Below, piece after piece: positions 9,801-21,500 of a stretch of DNA of 64,000 bases. The translations under genes were made by a program, and so were the position numbers. Numbering within the stretch: position 1 is the stretch's first letter; every line of letters begins with the position of its first letter. This DNA is from Branchiostoma floridae (lineage: Eukaryota > Chordata > Leptocardii > Amphioxiformes > Branchiostomatidae). The notes below the pieces were generated by a model. The model ran no database searches and was not told the DNA's origin. It saw only the letters and a list, made by a program, of their open reading frames with translations. The stretch spans positions 18,191,838-18,255,837 of the forward strand of contig NC_049985.1 in NCBI RefSeq assembly GCF_000003815.2, read 5' to 3'.

Positions 9801-12800
9801 GCAAAATGTCCCTGACGTCGACTGGTGAATGAGGTCAATTAAGGGTTTGGGTGCCAACAAAAGCTTTTTTTTTCGCATGTAGTAAATGGCACAGAACTTA
9901 GTAACATTCTTTTCCAAGCAATAGATCTGTTAAATGCAGGAAAGCTACTTGGTCTTTAACAGTCTACATTGTATATGTTATTTTGTAAATCATTTCACAT
10001 AAACCAGATGAAGAAAGAACTGCTTTTTGTGTTAATGATATCTAGTGCAAATCAAATCAAATGGGCAGCTGCTGAAGACCAAAAAACACCATACAGGCTC
10101 CACCTCAGGCACACAGGTGCATGACAGTTCAAACCATGACCCACAACTTGCACTTGGGCACGAAACAAGAAAGCCCTGGTGGCCGTTACACACAACAATA
10201 AAGGTTAATCAGATTCTATATATTGTCATTGGCAGCATGTTTCAGTCTTCACAACCAAATTCTATACAAAATGGACAAACTATGTATTTCAGTATATGGC
10301 ATCAGGGTCACTCTTTAAAGCCTATAGTGCAACTTAAGACATTTGTAGGCAAGACAAGTCAGGTTATAAGAAATTGGTTCTGGCAGGGTCAGAGGACAAT
10401 CAATATCTTCAACCAGCTTTCAGCAGAATGTGTTCTCAAAAATCCCTGTATTGAACCCTACAGTGCCTGGGATCATATCAAGCAGAAACATGCTGACTTT
10501 TTGACCCTGTTTGCTCAGCTTGATCCTAAGGGACCATTGGGCATGCAGCAAACTAGGCCAAGCCTGCTTTGCCATCTCAACTCATGCATGTTCAAAGATA
10601 GAGAGGTCTCTTTTATACGGGGTTAGTTGTTTAAGCTGTTCAACCACTTCAGGTAGTGATGCACATTTATACTCCACTTACATTCCATTTCACTTGTGAT
10701 CCGAGGCACAACGCAGAGTGTTATACTTTATTATAAGTCTATTCAGCAATCTAAAAGTTATCCTGAAGACACAATCACCCATTTCCGCCAACATGAAGTT
10801 GAAGTATTTCTTGATCTTCAATGTTCATGTAACAATTGAAATTATACCTTTCTTTGGCTTTGTTCTTGATGTCTTTTTTGGTGTAGAAGTCAATTGTTGG
10901 GACTGGAACGATGTTTCACTGTCTTCAGCTACAAAAGCAAAGAGATTTCTACAGGTTACAAAGTGCAATCAAGACAAAGAAAACTTATAGGTCAATCAAA
11001 CCATGACAAATGAAGCCATACTTGAGGCAGAGAAAATAACTTCCTAGATAATTATGTTTACATCATAATTGGTACAGCATAATTTAGATAATCAAAAGTG
11101 TAAAAACTTAGCACTTGTTCAGCCTAGTTGTATCAAAAGTATAGGATTTTGACTCACAGGATAAAGTATTGCTGCTGACATCAGCATCAACTCCAGAATC
11201 AGAACTATTCAGGAACATTCCCTCGGTAATCAAGCTAGCAAGACGAAGATACCTGTAATATAAAATTTTAACATGTAACAACTACTGGTATGTTTTTGAT
11301 CCAGTAAAAGAAAGTTTTCATATACACGATAGTTTTATAAGATATCTAATATCACAGGCAGTTTTTACCTTTCCTTTGGTAGTGGCGGAGGGGATCTATG
11401 GGGCCTCTTTCTGGTTGTCACTTTGTCCTTTTGCCTGGTGATAAAAACAACTTTTTAATTTACAATGCAGCTGCACTTAGCAGTCTACCTTTAAGTTACT
11501 TCATGTGCCTTGTGTGACATATACTAGGTAACCCAGATGTTGAAGGGGGCTCAGCCACCGTGACCTATTTTAAAGGAGTCCTAAACTCCAGAGGGGAGTG
11601 TTATTTTCCAATAGATTATGTATCAATGAATATACAATCAGTGGAATTTTTTCATAATTTCAATTGTGGTGAAATACACAACATGTGTTTGTACAACAAT
11701 ATGACACTCACTAAACCCATGCAGACCCAACCCATGTATTTCCTATACGACATGACACTTCCTTCATCATGCATACTTTTGGAATAAATGAGAAGCGATG
11801 TTCACATGTAGCCTTTGCATGGTCAACCCTTGCCTGGGTACCATCCTAGGGAAGTGAGTGTAAGGAACCCCGGTAGAAATAGGATGGTACCCAGGCTAGG
11901 TCAACCCAGCCTGGGACTGTTGGTACTTACATGAAGAACCTGCTTGTTTTACTGTCAGACAACATGTACTGGTACTGTATATATGAACTATCAAGTTGGC
12001 AATAAAACTTAGTTTTATACAATTGTACTTATTGACAAGTGTGTAAGTGGCAGTACATACCTCCTTGTTGGTATATCCTCCTCTGGTAAAATCTTAATAC
12101 GATTTGTCCTGGAAAATAAAAGGTCACATCCAGGTCATTTATATGATTAAGAATTAGATTTGGAATGATAAAAGAAACCAATGCTTCCTTTTGTTTTGTA
12201 ATTCAGTTAGTAAATGTAATATGACCGACTGATAATCAATTGTAACTGTACAGTCATGTAAAAGATGCCTGAAAAAATACTCTTACCCTTAAACACAAAC
12301 AAGCTGCCAAAGAACAAGTGGTACAAGAATCCTAAATGTATATGATATTTACCTCAATAAGGTGCTAAGTTTTGGGTTGAAAACTTGCTGCTAAAATGCC
12401 AATGTGTCAGACTCTCTGAGACAGTCAAACTGGAAAAACTGGTACCTCAATGATCCACTGCATAGCTCGAGCACCATCCACTTGCGAAAGTTACTTACTG
12501 CCATCTGTAATGTAATACAGACTATGCTAAATAAGCACAACTAATCAACATACCTTAAAATTTGTAGACTTCTTACTTCTAACCTCATTTAAAATGCCTT
12601 GTTTACGATAAACAACTCTGTATTGTGAGATAAGATAATCTAAAAGAAGTGGTACACAATACAATATCAATAATAATCATCTAGACTGGGTGTATTTTGC
12701 CGTAGCTGTATATACCCTTACAATCTTTTTTCCAGGTGATTGCCTCAAACAATTTTGTTTGTTTATCTCACATCCATACTCTGAGACTCTAAGACAGAAG

Positions 12801-15800
12801 TTTCTTTAATGTGAAGGTACTTTGTATTTTTTTTTATATCATGGACAATGTGCATGACAATGACCACACTTCACAAAAAGATATTGATTCAAATTAAAGA
12901 AACTCACCTGTGAAAAGTGCAGTGGTACTTTGCATCCAAGGTGGAATGCATACTGGAAATTAAAAAAGAAGGGTATGATGACCATAAAACAAATTTGGAC
13001 AATNNNNNNNNNNNNNNNNNNNNNNNNNNNNNNNNNNNNNNNNNNNNNNNNNNNNNNNNNNNNNNNNNNNNNNNNNNNNNNNNNNNNNNNNNNNNNNNNN
13101 NNNNNNNNNNNNNNNNNNNNNNNNNNNNNNNNNNNNNNNNNNNNNNNNNNNNNNNNNNNNNNNNNNNNNNNNNNNNNNNNNNNNNNNNNNNNNNNNNNNN
13201 NNNNNNNNNNNNNNNNNNNNNNNNNNNNNNNNNNNNNNNNNNNNNNNNNNNNNNNNNNNNNNNNNNNNNNNNNNNNNNNNNNNNNNNNNNNNNNNNNNNN
13301 NNNNNNNNNNNNNNNNNNNNNNNNNNNNNNNNNNNNNNNNNNNNNNNNNNNNNNNNNNNNNNNNNNNNNNNNNNNNNNNNNNNNNNNNNNNNNNNNNNNN
13401 NNNNNNNNNNNNNNNNNNNNNNNNNNNNNNNNNNNNNNNNNNNNNNNNNNNNNNNNNNNNNNNNNNNNNNNNNNNNNNNNNNNNNNNNNNNNNNNNNNNN
13501 NNNNNNNNNNNNNNNNNNNNNNNNNNNNNNNNNNNNNNNNNNNNNNNNNNNNNNNNNNNNNNNNNNNNNNNNNNNNNNNNNNNNNNNNNNNNNNNNNNNN
13601 NNNNNNNNNNNNNNNNNNNNNNNNCTTGAACTTTATATTTTGTGCTCACACTATTAACTGATTTTTTTTTTTATTTGGCTGTATGCTTAATATATTTTTA
13701 ACTTTTCAAGTGGCAACAGTTGGCTAGGTGACGGATGTTACATACATCAGCAGGGGGCATGTAGAAGTTCCATGACTCCCAGTTCAGCTCACTTGGTGGA
13801 AAGTAAAAGGTCAACAAGCGCCTAAACAAAAAGAAAAATGACAGGAACTACATGTAAGTTCTTGCATCCTTTACTGTCACAGTTATTGAGTTAAAAGTTT
13901 CTGATTAGCAACAACGGCAGAAAACCTGTTGGCCAAAGGCTGACCTACATCCATGTACATTACCACAATCATATCCAGAATGTATAAATTTTTTGCATCA
14001 AAATTTACATTGGACAATCACTGCTAAGAGCAGCTGTGACGTCTGGTTAAAGTGTTAAGGCAAATATGTGTATAGGAAATCTGAATACAGATGTTCCTAC
14101 TTATACATGTAGCTTGTATTATTTTTTGTTGTTGTTTGCCGACGGAAGAAAATTCAGAATGGCCATATATTCTTGGGGACACGTACTATCCTACTTTTGA
14201 GTTAGTGTACATATTACATGGTTGCATTAAGTAAGATACAACAGTAAATAATTAGCTCTAATAAAGTAAGATATTAGCAGTACTACATTAGTATTAAAGG
14301 CTTTGGACCAAGATGGACTAACAGATATAGCAGAGCATAATCAGGCAGAATTGTAACACCCAAAAGTAAGAAATGATTGCCATTCAGGTACATGTAAATG
14401 TACATGTGGTGTACAAGTGGAAAATCCCTAAAAAATGATGGTATAAAAACGCACTTACTTTGCTCTTTGGAATGCTGTCTCCTTGTTGATACAGCCAGCT
14501 GACTGGAGAGAGTCTAGGAGAATCACAATCTTCTTCTTTGGGTAGAATACCTGCAGAGCATTAAACAATGACCAAGCAGTTCAAATTTGGTAATACCTGT
14601 ATCTTCAGTAACTGTTTGTCTGCAAATGCATTTCTGCCAACAGAGAGACACTGCATGAGTCAAATACTTTGGAGTAAAGCTGAATGCGCATGCTGTGTTA
14701 GAGTAGTTAATATTGTAAAGTATTCAAGGTTGAAAAATAACATACCAGAAGACCCCAGTGGTGAGCTTGGAGAACAGGCAAGAAAACAATGTCACTTTGC
14801 GGTATGTCCTGGAACATATAATAAGAGAATTAGTTAAGATACATGCATTATATTTTGGAGATATTGAACTAGTGTACCTTAGACTACAACATTGTGTTTC
14901 TATGTAAAGTAGAAGCCTGCTCTTGCACAATCTAATGACAACTGCTATGTTTTTAATCTCGGTGGCTTTTTATTGATTATGAGATGATTTTGGGATAGGT
15001 GTTTTTATCTTAAACAAAGGCAACATCCTTATAAAAAAANNNNNNNNNNNNNNNNNNNNNNNNNNNNNNNNNNNNNNNNNNNNNNNNNNNNNNNNNNNNN
15101 NNNNNNNNNNNNNNNNNNNNNNNNNNNNNNNNNNNNNNNTTATTTGCACCAAGGCATTAAATGGAGCTTTCCTTCAGCCCTGTGAGCTATGAACAGTACT
15201 CAGGCTATGACTATGAGGAAATTCCACACTTGTCCATACTCAAAATGGCAAATTGGAAATAACATTACGGAAGAAGAAGAAGCTGACACTTCTAGATAAA
15301 TCATGGGTTCACAAGGATTACAATGAGCCAGGAAAAGTTGTTTTAGCTGTGTAACATCTCCTCCTACATTTGTATAACCTCATTCTGCAACGTGCAAGAA
15401 TGGAAGAAGGTAGGCCTTATTTAGTTTCTCTCTCAAAATTACTTATTTTCAACTGTCCAAAGTTTGTGAAGCTTACCGTAAAATCAAAGATTGCATGTAC
15501 ATGTGTTTTATTCATTGGCACCAGTCCGAAACATGTTGTGACAAAGCAAGACAGTCAACCAATCTAACTGCCATTCTGTGTAACACAGCAGTTTTTCAGG
15601 GATGTGGTGGTGGCTGGCTAGTATGTTTCGCCAAATGGCCTAAGAAATACCTACATGTATAAGCCCTGTCTATCTGACTCCAAATGTTGTTTAAACCTAT
15701 CTGATGAAAAGGCCCTCACTTTAGTTTGTGATAATGACGTGTGTGAACATGTGATGTAAAGTACTGAATCGGTAAGTGTGACACAATGCTAAATGTCTGA

Positions 15801-18789
15801 TTTTACACACAGGCCTTCCTGATGGTCGACCAACTGCATTGTAGAATTTTATCATTCTTTGTCCAAGACTTAAATCACACCTTTTGAGATTTCTGGTTGT
15901 TCTTGAACTTGCCAAAGACTCCCCTTGACCTGAGTCGCTTGTACACAGAGCAGTCGAAGTAGTCAATGTTACAAGTCTTGAAGTACATGTAAAAAGAAAA
16001 TATTGTTACAGTATAATTTGTCATGTATCTCAAGTCCAAAACTTAAGTGTTAGGATACACAAATGATAACAACAAATTGAGGAACTTATTTTGCTACACC
16101 TAGATTTCTTCCTTCTCTTCTCCTCAAGTTCCATAGAGAACTCAACTTCATGTATAGTTACAGATGAGATAAACATAGGGATGGAGGAGTCACTGGAGGA
16201 AAGGATATTAGGAGTGCTGTTGGCGGAGATCAAATAGCTGGAACTGACTCAGCCACAATGGAAGCTAATAAAACAACTTTCAGGTAAACAAAAAGTATTA
16301 CTGTGACAACAGGATAGAAACAACACAACAAGCAAAATTGCAAGAGATTCAATACATACAATAGCCTCACCAAATTACAACACACACTGTAGGTTACGAT
16401 TAATTCACACTTAGTAGATATAATAGGTTGAATACATATATTGGAGAATAAATGTGGCAGCTAGTCCAGGAAGTCAATGTTAGATGTCCATTAAGTCCAT
16501 CAGTGGTAGTTATAGAGGACATATGGCTAGGACAGAGATAACGATGTAGCAAGTATGCAAATTGTTTCACACGGATGTGCAGCACAGTGGTGAAAAAGAC
16601 CTGCTGGTTGGTTAGACGATCGAGTGGTTAAAGTGAAAAGTGTCAATCTGTATAGGGAGTACTGTGACAAGAGAGTCAGTATGGAGTATTAAAAGAAGTC
16701 ATAAAGGCAAATCTTGTTGCAGGTTCCAAAACAGGGGCAGGGATGTAATTGTCATATAGTAAGGCAAGCGTTACACATGGAAAAATGAAGTATTGTACGA
16801 GAAGCAGAATACGAGCGGTATTGTACAACGCTTCATTAGCGTGTAAAAAGTGTGTGACAGTTGAACTACAGGTTTTTATGACCGACTGTTTGTAAGCTCT
16901 GGAGTGACCTATGACACCTTGGTGGGGCTCTGCAAACATTCCATTTATGTCTAAATAGAAAATGTTGCGAATGGTAATTATAGGTCAGGAGTGATATGCA
17001 AATCAGCCTACTTCCCCACATTCTGGCCACAGAAGTGGTGAAGTCATGATCATCTACATTGTACCTGCTCTCAGTCTCCCAGCCTGGGTCAGACAACTTT
17101 CTTCAGCTATTAAATATTATACCATATCATTCCATATAATTAAATTAGCCAATGTTTTTATACAAGTGTGTTTAAATCTAAGCAACAAAGTCCTACCTAC
17201 CTCTTGCGCTGACTCTTTGATGACTTTGAAGTATTCCTCAATGACCTACAATGACATAACAAGAAACTCATAAACCTGTTTAATGAATTCCAGAACCAGT
17301 TCAATTTTCTTGTACATGCATACAAAGATTATGTAGCATGCATCTAGTTCGTAACCTCTGACCACTACATCAATAGCAGATTGTAACAATTAACCATTTT
17401 TAAGAGAACAAATTAAAGGTCTTCTAAGCCTGTAGAACCTACTCTACACATGACTACAAGTACTCCTAAATCTGCTTGTGTTTTCATACATTCAACAATT
17501 GTTTACAATGATACACACGTACATGTAACTAACTATTTGGTCCTGATTTTATCAAAATCTTACAACATCTCAAACCTTCCAGCAACTTTTCAACCTAGAA
17601 CATAATACTATGTTGTAGTCACAACGTGTCAAAAATATTGAAACGTCTGATTAGGAGTCATACAAAATGTAGCTGTAGAAGTTTATAGGTATTTGTGAAA
17701 ATGCATTCAATTTTCTTGTTCTGGGTACTTCAGAGCCAGACAAATTCTTTTTTCAACTACCACTTCCACACACACCCATCACAAAATTGTCAACATGATT
17801 TAACAGTTGTAACTAAGGCCACACCAATTTAATTGCTTGGTTCACGGATTCGCTCGCTCCTATTTTTTGATGAATCAAAATAAAAATAAAAATTACCATT
17901 CAACAAATTTTCACCATTAATGAATCCATTCAACAACTTTCTGGTGTAGCAAATTGGCCTTTATATTATTAGCTCCTTGAAATGTGGGTATTATTATTGC
18001 AGTTATATTTTTCATTCATTCAGAATGGGACAAACATATAAACTGACACTACTTTTGTAATTTTCAATGAACAGGTGCTGTTACTGTACAGTAATAGTGT
18101 TTTTGTGCTTTTTTCAAGCTGAAAACTTTTTATTCTTTATGTTTTGCATTAGCCCTTATCTTTAACCCAACCATTTCACAATTTTCATTTTTATTTTTTT
18201 TTCGCCATTTCGCTCCATATTTTTTATGAAAAAATCCGTGAACCAAGCAATTAAATTGGTGTGGCCTAAGGTGTCACCAAAACGTGGACATTCACGGATG
18301 GCTTTCAAAGGTAGTATTTAAAACCTTTTGGATACTGTTGCATTGCAATAGCTTGTGTCCCCATCAGCTAGTTTAGAATGGAGTGGGAAGCTTTGGGGTT
18401 TTCTCTAGAGGCAATGGAATAGTAGGTGAACATGTCTGGAAGAAACTTGTGGGGATTGCCTAGAAGCAATGGAACGCAAACATTCTTGAGCAGTCCGAAA
18501 ATGTTTGAGGACTTGCCAGGAGGAAAGTCGTCTAATGAAAGTTGGATGCTGTTTAGGAACTGCCCAGAGGAAATTTGCTGTGAAGCCACTGACCATGAGC
18601 GGAATATATCCTATACTACAGAAAACAGCCTGGAAAGGGTTGCAAAATCAAATTTTGTGACTCAAAACTTAGTCTGTTATCATTTGTGGCTGCAGTACTT
18701 ACATAGTCTGAGAGACATTCTCCATCTTCTAGTGTCAACAGGTCTCGGTGACATATTGTACTTGGAGGTTTTTCCAGCAGATTTCTGAC
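6686..18789 (-). CDS. Ulp1/SENP-like (C48) cysteine protease gene, multi-exon
   Basis: At least 15 small exons chain together by intron phase from 18789 down to 6686. The order is: N-terminal Ulp1 motif (DLLTLEDGECLSDY then VIEEYFKVI), a middle part, the catalytic His region (IVFLPVLQAHHWGLL), the catalytic Asp region (KIVILLDSLQSAGCI), RLLTFYFPP...WNFYMPPAD, a gap that must hold the Gln/Cys motif, then YAFHLGCKVPLHFSQ and FRKWMVLELCSGSL. This is the standard order of a Ulp1/SENP fold, whose members cut SUMO- or NEDD8-type conjugates. After the domain come basic and serine-rich linkers and a C-terminal module (EFPHVKIPA and CTKCDECDDLKELL), a type I associate with multicopy transposon-related genes. 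A 2-bp frameshift sits near 7168. No exon could be found beyond 6686, so the gene may be truncated. The catalytic Cys is not visible, so activity is unknown. Confidence 0.7.
7133..7428 (-). CDS. Ulp1-like gene exon with 2-bp frameshift
   Basis: The acceptor is TTTGTCATAG and the donor GTAAGT. The first frame encodes FYEVKSEYERGRYPDF through YLTAKEWMLQYAKKYGESMP to ALKRSRFMN. The conserved-looking end (WKKEFPHVKIPA) lies in another frame. If two bases are missing near 7168, the exon would be 298 bp and would leave in phase 0, as the next exon requires. This can be a real disabling deletion or an assembly error. Confidence 0.65.
8352..8469 (-). CDS. Ulp1-like gene exon
   Basis: The acceptor is TTTCCAG, next to the assembly gap, and the donor GTATGA. 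The 118-bp exon enters in phase 1 and leaves in phase 2, matching the exon at 7428. It encodes RRKEPKRKPYEFSTMGHAIC and WCRLYGISRSR. The G-x-x-[IV]-C ... GIS pattern recurs in multicopy transposon-related genes as I know them. The preceding exon at 10848 leaves in phase 1, so direct joining is possible, but a 968-N gap lies between. Confidence 0.6.
8477..9444. other. assembly gap (968 N)
   Basis: Unsequenced. It lies within the intron, or hidden exons, of the minus-strand Ulp1-like gene. Confidence 0.99.
9445..10847. other. intron of Ulp1-like gene, no exon seen
   Basis: A plus-strand open frame of 193 codons (10045-10626) is present but has no recognisable domain and no supporting splice context. 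I treat it as chance. Confidence 0.4.
10848..10928 (-). CDS. Ulp1-like gene exon, Ser/Thr/Lys-rich linker
   Basis: The acceptor is TTTTGTAG and the donor GTATAA. The 81-bp exon has phase 1 at both ends and encodes EDSETSFQSQQLTSTPKKTS followed by basic residues. It looks disordered. Its phase agrees with the exon at 11158-11252. Confidence 0.6.
11158..11252 (-). CDS. Ulp1-like gene exon
   Basis: The acceptor is ATTACAG and the donor GTGAGT. The 95-bp exon encodes YLRLASLITEGMFLNSSDSG and an acidic/serine tail. It enters in phase 2 and leaves in phase 1, matching both neighbours. Confidence 0.65.
11369..11434 (-). CDS. Ulp1-like gene exon, basic/proline linker
   Basis: The acceptor is ATCACCAG and the donor GTAAAA. 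The 66-bp exon encodes QKDKVTTRKRPHRSPPPLPK. The phase is 2 on both sides. It is likely a nuclear-localisation-type linker, by inference from composition. Confidence 0.6.
11832..11896. repeat. short inverted repeat / mini-foldback
   Basis: GCCTGGGTACCATCCTAG is followed about 30 bp later by its near-perfect reverse complement. It is intronic and probably a small MITE. Confidence 0.7.
12061..12108 (-). CDS. Ulp1-like gene exon
   Basis: The acceptor is TTTTCCAG and the donor GTATGT. The 48-bp exon, phase 2 on both sides, encodes TNRIKILPEEDIPTR. It follows directly on the end of the protease domain. Confidence 0.65.
12446..12504 (-). CDS. Ulp1-like gene exon, C-terminal helix of the protease domain
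   Basis: The acceptor is CATTACAG and the donor GTACCA. The 59-bp exon enters in phase 0 and leaves in phase 2. It encodes MAVSNFRKWMVLELCSGSL, which fits the (M)xxFRxxMxxEL helix closing Ulp1 domains. Confidence 0.7.
12908..12952 (-). CDS. Ulp1-like gene exon after the catalytic Cys region
   Basis: The acceptor is AATTTCCAG and the donor GTGAGT. The 15-codon exon, phase 0 on both sides, encodes YAFHLGCKVPLHFSQ. In Ulp1 proteins this is the stretch just after DCGVF, ending in [IL]xFxQ. Confidence 0.7.
13004..13624. other. assembly gap (621 N) hiding the catalytic Cys exon
   Basis: The exon with the expected Gln and Cys of the Ulp1 active site must lie between 13746 and 12952. None is visible in the sequenced part, so it is probably in this gap. 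Confidence 0.95.
13746..13821 (-). CDS. Ulp1-like gene exon
   Basis: The acceptor is TTTGTTTAG and the donor GTATGT. The 76-bp exon encodes RLLTFYFPPSELNWESWNFY then MPPAD. It enters in phase 2 and leaves in phase 0. In Ulp1 domains this precedes the P-x-Q-x-N-x-x-D-C-G active-site loop. Confidence 0.75.
14459..14550 (-). CDS. Ulp1-like gene exon with catalytic Asp
   Basis: The acceptor is CTCTGCAG and the donor GTAAGT. The 92-bp exon encodes VFYPKKKIVILLDSLQSAGC and INKETAFQRAK. The Asp in LLDSL matches the catalytic Asp of Ulp1/SENP proteases. It enters in phase 0 and leaves in phase 2. Confidence 0.8.
14746..14808 (-). CDS. Ulp1-like gene exon with catalytic His
   Basis: The acceptor is ATGTTCCAG and the donor GTATGT. 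The 21-codon exon, phase 0 on both sides, contains IVFLPVLQAHHWGLL. The His before Trp is the expected catalytic histidine. Confidence 0.8.
15040..15139. other. assembly gap (100 N, default size)
   Basis: It has exactly 100 N, so its true length is unknown. The flanks are not obviously duplicated. Confidence 0.99.
15881..15976 (-). CDS. Ulp1-like gene exon, middle of domain
   Basis: The splice signals are modest (acceptor TACTTCAAG, donor GTGTGA). Phase 0 on both sides fits both neighbours exactly. The residues (IDYFDCSVYKRLRSRGVFGK) fall where Ulp1 domains have the F-x-T-F-F-Y-x-x-L segment. Confidence 0.65.
15977..17200. other. intron of Ulp1-like gene
   Basis: An exon-like open stretch at 16100-16237 on the minus strand has plausible splice sites, but its phase fits neither neighbour. 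Nothing else is seen. Confidence 0.4.
17201..17245 (-). CDS. Ulp1-like gene exon
   Basis: The acceptor is TCATTGTAG and the donor GTAGGT. The 15-codon, phase-0 exon encodes VIEEYFKVIKESAQE, which matches the first helix of Ulp1 domains (xVIxxYFxxI). Confidence 0.75.
17817..18266. mobile_element. MITE, GGCCACACC-type (Harbinger-like)
   Basis: The termini are GGCCACACCAATTTAATTG and its reverse complement. A TAA duplication is present on both sides (17814-17816 and 18267-18269). A 3-bp TWA target site is typical of PIF/Harbinger elements. The interior is AT-rich with no transposase. It lies in the intron before the exon at 17245. Confidence 0.85.
18703..18789 (-). CDS. Ulp1-like gene exon, start of protease domain
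   Basis: The acceptor is CCCGTCCAG (a second AG lies 5 bp inside) and the donor GTAAGT. With the outer AG the exon is 29 codons in phase 0. It encodes NLLEKPPSTICHRDLLTLED then GECLSDY, the loop that starts Ulp1 domains. Confidence 0.7.
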
Positions 18790-18924
18790 CTGGACGGGAG
18801 AGATGTACATTTCACAACATTGTTTTAGTAGGGAAAACCTCAATTATTCATATCAAGAAAGAATCTGCAAGTTGGCATAGTGTTCAATATACATTGTAGC
18901 CGTAGCAAAACAGACAACCCTAGG

Positions 18925-19035
18925 CAGGGCTCGAAATACTTTTTTCTGCATACCAGTGCACTCAGGTACAGGTAACATTGAAAATTACCTGCACCAGACA
19001 AATTTTACCTGCACCACTCTGAATTTAGGAAGTAA
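18925..19035 (+). mobile_element. left end of a hAT-like element, cut by a gap
   Basis: CAGGGCTCGAAATAC is a typical CAGGG hAT-type terminus, followed by repeated TGCACCAG-type words. The right end is not seen and may lie in the adjacent gap. Confidence 0.5.
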
Positions 19036-19518
19036 NNNNNNNNNNNNNNNNNNNNNNNNNNNNNNNNNNNNNNNNNNNNNNNNNNNNNNNNNNNNNNNNN
19101 NNNNNNNNNNNNNNNNNNNNNNNNNNNNNNNNNNNNNNNNNNNNNNNNNNNNNNNNNNNNNNNNNNNNNNNNNNNNNNNNNNNNNNNNNNNNNNNNNNNN
19201 NNNNNNNNNNNNNNNNNNNNNNNNNNNNNNNNNNNNNNNNNNNNNNNNNNNNNNNNNNNNNNNNNNNNNNNNNNNNNNNNNNNNNNNNNNNNNNNNNNNN
19301 NNNNNNNNNNNNNNNNNNNNNNNNNNNNNNNNNNNNNNNNNNNNNNNNNNNNNNNNNNNNNNNNNNNNNNNNNNNNNNNNNNNNNNNNNNNNNNNNNNNN
19401 NNNNNNNNNNNNNNNNNNNNNNNNNNNNNNNNNNNNNNNNNNNNNNNNNNNNNNNNNNNNNNNNNNNNNNNNNNNNNNNNNNNNNNNNNNNNNNNNNNNN
19501 NNNNNNNNNNNNNNNNNN
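19036..19518. other. assembly gap (483 N)
   Basis: Unsequenced. It follows a hAT-like left end. Confidence 0.99.
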
Positions 19519-20988
19519 TCAAATTACAAAAACAGGGAATTCAGGCAAAGCAAAGGAAATGCTGTTTGTGATAAGGTTGTGCCCTGATGTCCATGGTAAT
19601 CACAATTTGTTAATGGACCCAAATAATAAATCGATATTCAAAGCAAATACTTGCACATACCTTCAAGACCAGCTGGAGATCAGTTAGGTACAAATGTAGT
19701 GGGTGGCAAAAATCATGTAATCCTTTGTGCTGTACTCCCTCAGATTTGCCGCCAAAACTTGGAGCCAAAAATGAGGGCCAATCTGAGGTTGGTATCATTG
19801 CCCATCCTACAGGAGTGGATGACTGGGAGCCAATCAGCACATAGCAGCTACATGTTGCATCTCATGGGAGGTGGCAACATGGTCTGACCTCAAAGTGCCC
19901 TGGCTTGCAAGTCTGGTAATGGGCACCACACAGGTCAAGCATCTCGAATCTAATCAGATGGCTCCAGACATAGTAACACTAACATTTGCCTGGGTCAAGA
20001 TGTACTGCATTCAAAGAAAAGCTGAGAGAGAAATTCATAAATTTAAACTAAATTCACAGAAAAAGACACGAAAAAAGCGATTACTAAACACATGTATATG
20101 GAGTGTACTGTACATCTACTCTAAAAATCATAAAAAATGTAAGTAAATATTTTTGGGTGCATCATACTCCATTTATTTTCACAACTATTCAGTGGGCATT
20201 GAGCACAGAATGTGTTCTGCAAACTTTTTAAGGTACTTTTCAATCAAATTTCAGGATGTATGATGATCTGCATTTAAACTTTGTAATTAAAATTTGTATG
20301 ACACATTTCTTCAATACTAAGTTTTCCAATCATTCCACATTCTTCAGAATGATCTTTTACTCTCATCACTCTACTCTCATAGTGATTGCATGTCCCGGCT
20401 ATGAATGAAAATCAGATCCTGGATGTATCAGTAGACCCTCCATTGATCAGGTAGCTGCCTGGAATTGCAAGCCACAGCTGAAAACATTTTCTGTCCGTTC
20501 GAAAAGCAATTTCAAAAGATGTCTGCAAATATTGCAGTCTTCCAGTCCAACATCTGCTTGAACTGAAGTTGAAGTACCTAACCTATAACATGTCAGTGAC
20601 CTCAGACTCAGTCCTTGCTTTGGGCAGTAAGCTGTAGACTTTAGTTTAGGGAGTGGTGCAGGGGCCATGTGAAGAGGAAACCAGATATCCTGCTGTGAGC
20701 TCAGACACACTGACCTGAAGCCCTTACTTTTACTTTCCTCCTACCCAGCCCAAACAAGACCTCTGTCTCCCTTGTGGGCCCAGGGGGATATCAAGAACAT
20801 TGACGTACTTTGAAGCTTTGTTTCTGTATCCAGTGTGGGCGAGCCTGTTTCTGAGGGGAAACTTTTCAGGCACATTTGCTAGTACTAGGGCTATGAATAT
20901 AAGGTCACAACAATTTAATGCCCTGGCTGTCTTATTTTCCAGGCATAATTTAGTTCTCTCCATATTCTAAAAAAAAGGGTCACAATGA
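19519..20988. other. no gene seen
   Basis: This is probably upstream or first-intron sequence of the Ulp1-like gene. Several short open frames occur on both strands, but none has splice sites plus a recognisable protein. Confidence 0.4.
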
Positions 20989-21500
20989 GGGGTGGGCAAC
21001 CGGTATAGTAAATTCAGGTCTGGTTCAGGTCCAGAGGCTTAGGTCCAGGTTTGGACCTGAACCTGTGGGGCAAATAACTACCCAGGGGCGGTTCACTAAC
21101 TAAAGGCTAATGGGCTACAGTCATCTCTACTACACCTGGACCTGATTGAGTATTTGATAACTTGTGAAGGGTTGATACTCAAAACAATGGTCCATTTTGC
21201 AACAAAGAAATCTGTTTTGTGGAGTATTCGACTGACCCGTAGCTAGCAGTTTGAAATCCTACTGTACGATTGACTGTAAAACTTGGTAGAAATGACTATA
21301 GACTCTGCTCTACTAAATTGTTTATTTTCTTTGACAGGTAAGCCCCAAAACGTGTGAGTGCCTGATCATATAATCTGTTTATTTTCCAATAGGTCCAACA
21401 TCCGGTCCACCAAATTATTTTCAGGTCCTTTTTTTCTAGATCTGGACCAGTCCAATAAGGAAAAAAAACGGTTCTGTACTACTACCGGTAGGTACCCAGC
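20989..21500. mobile_element. interspersed repeat with inverted ends (GGTCCAGGT-rich)
   Basis: It starts GGGTGGGCAACCGGTATAG, and its end carries an imperfect inverse (CTACCGGTAGGTACCCA). Words such as GGTCCAGGT and GGACCTGAACCTG recur. A diverged relative lies at about 49153-49600. Confidence 0.55.

Noticed and set aside
10045-10626. 193-codon plus-strand open frame
   Set aside because: No domain, no good start context, and located in an intron of the opposite gene. Probably chance.
16100-16237. Exon-like minus-strand stretch with SIPMFISSVTIHEVEF
   Set aside because: Splice sites exist, but its phase fits neither neighbour. The flanking Ulp1 exons join correctly without it.
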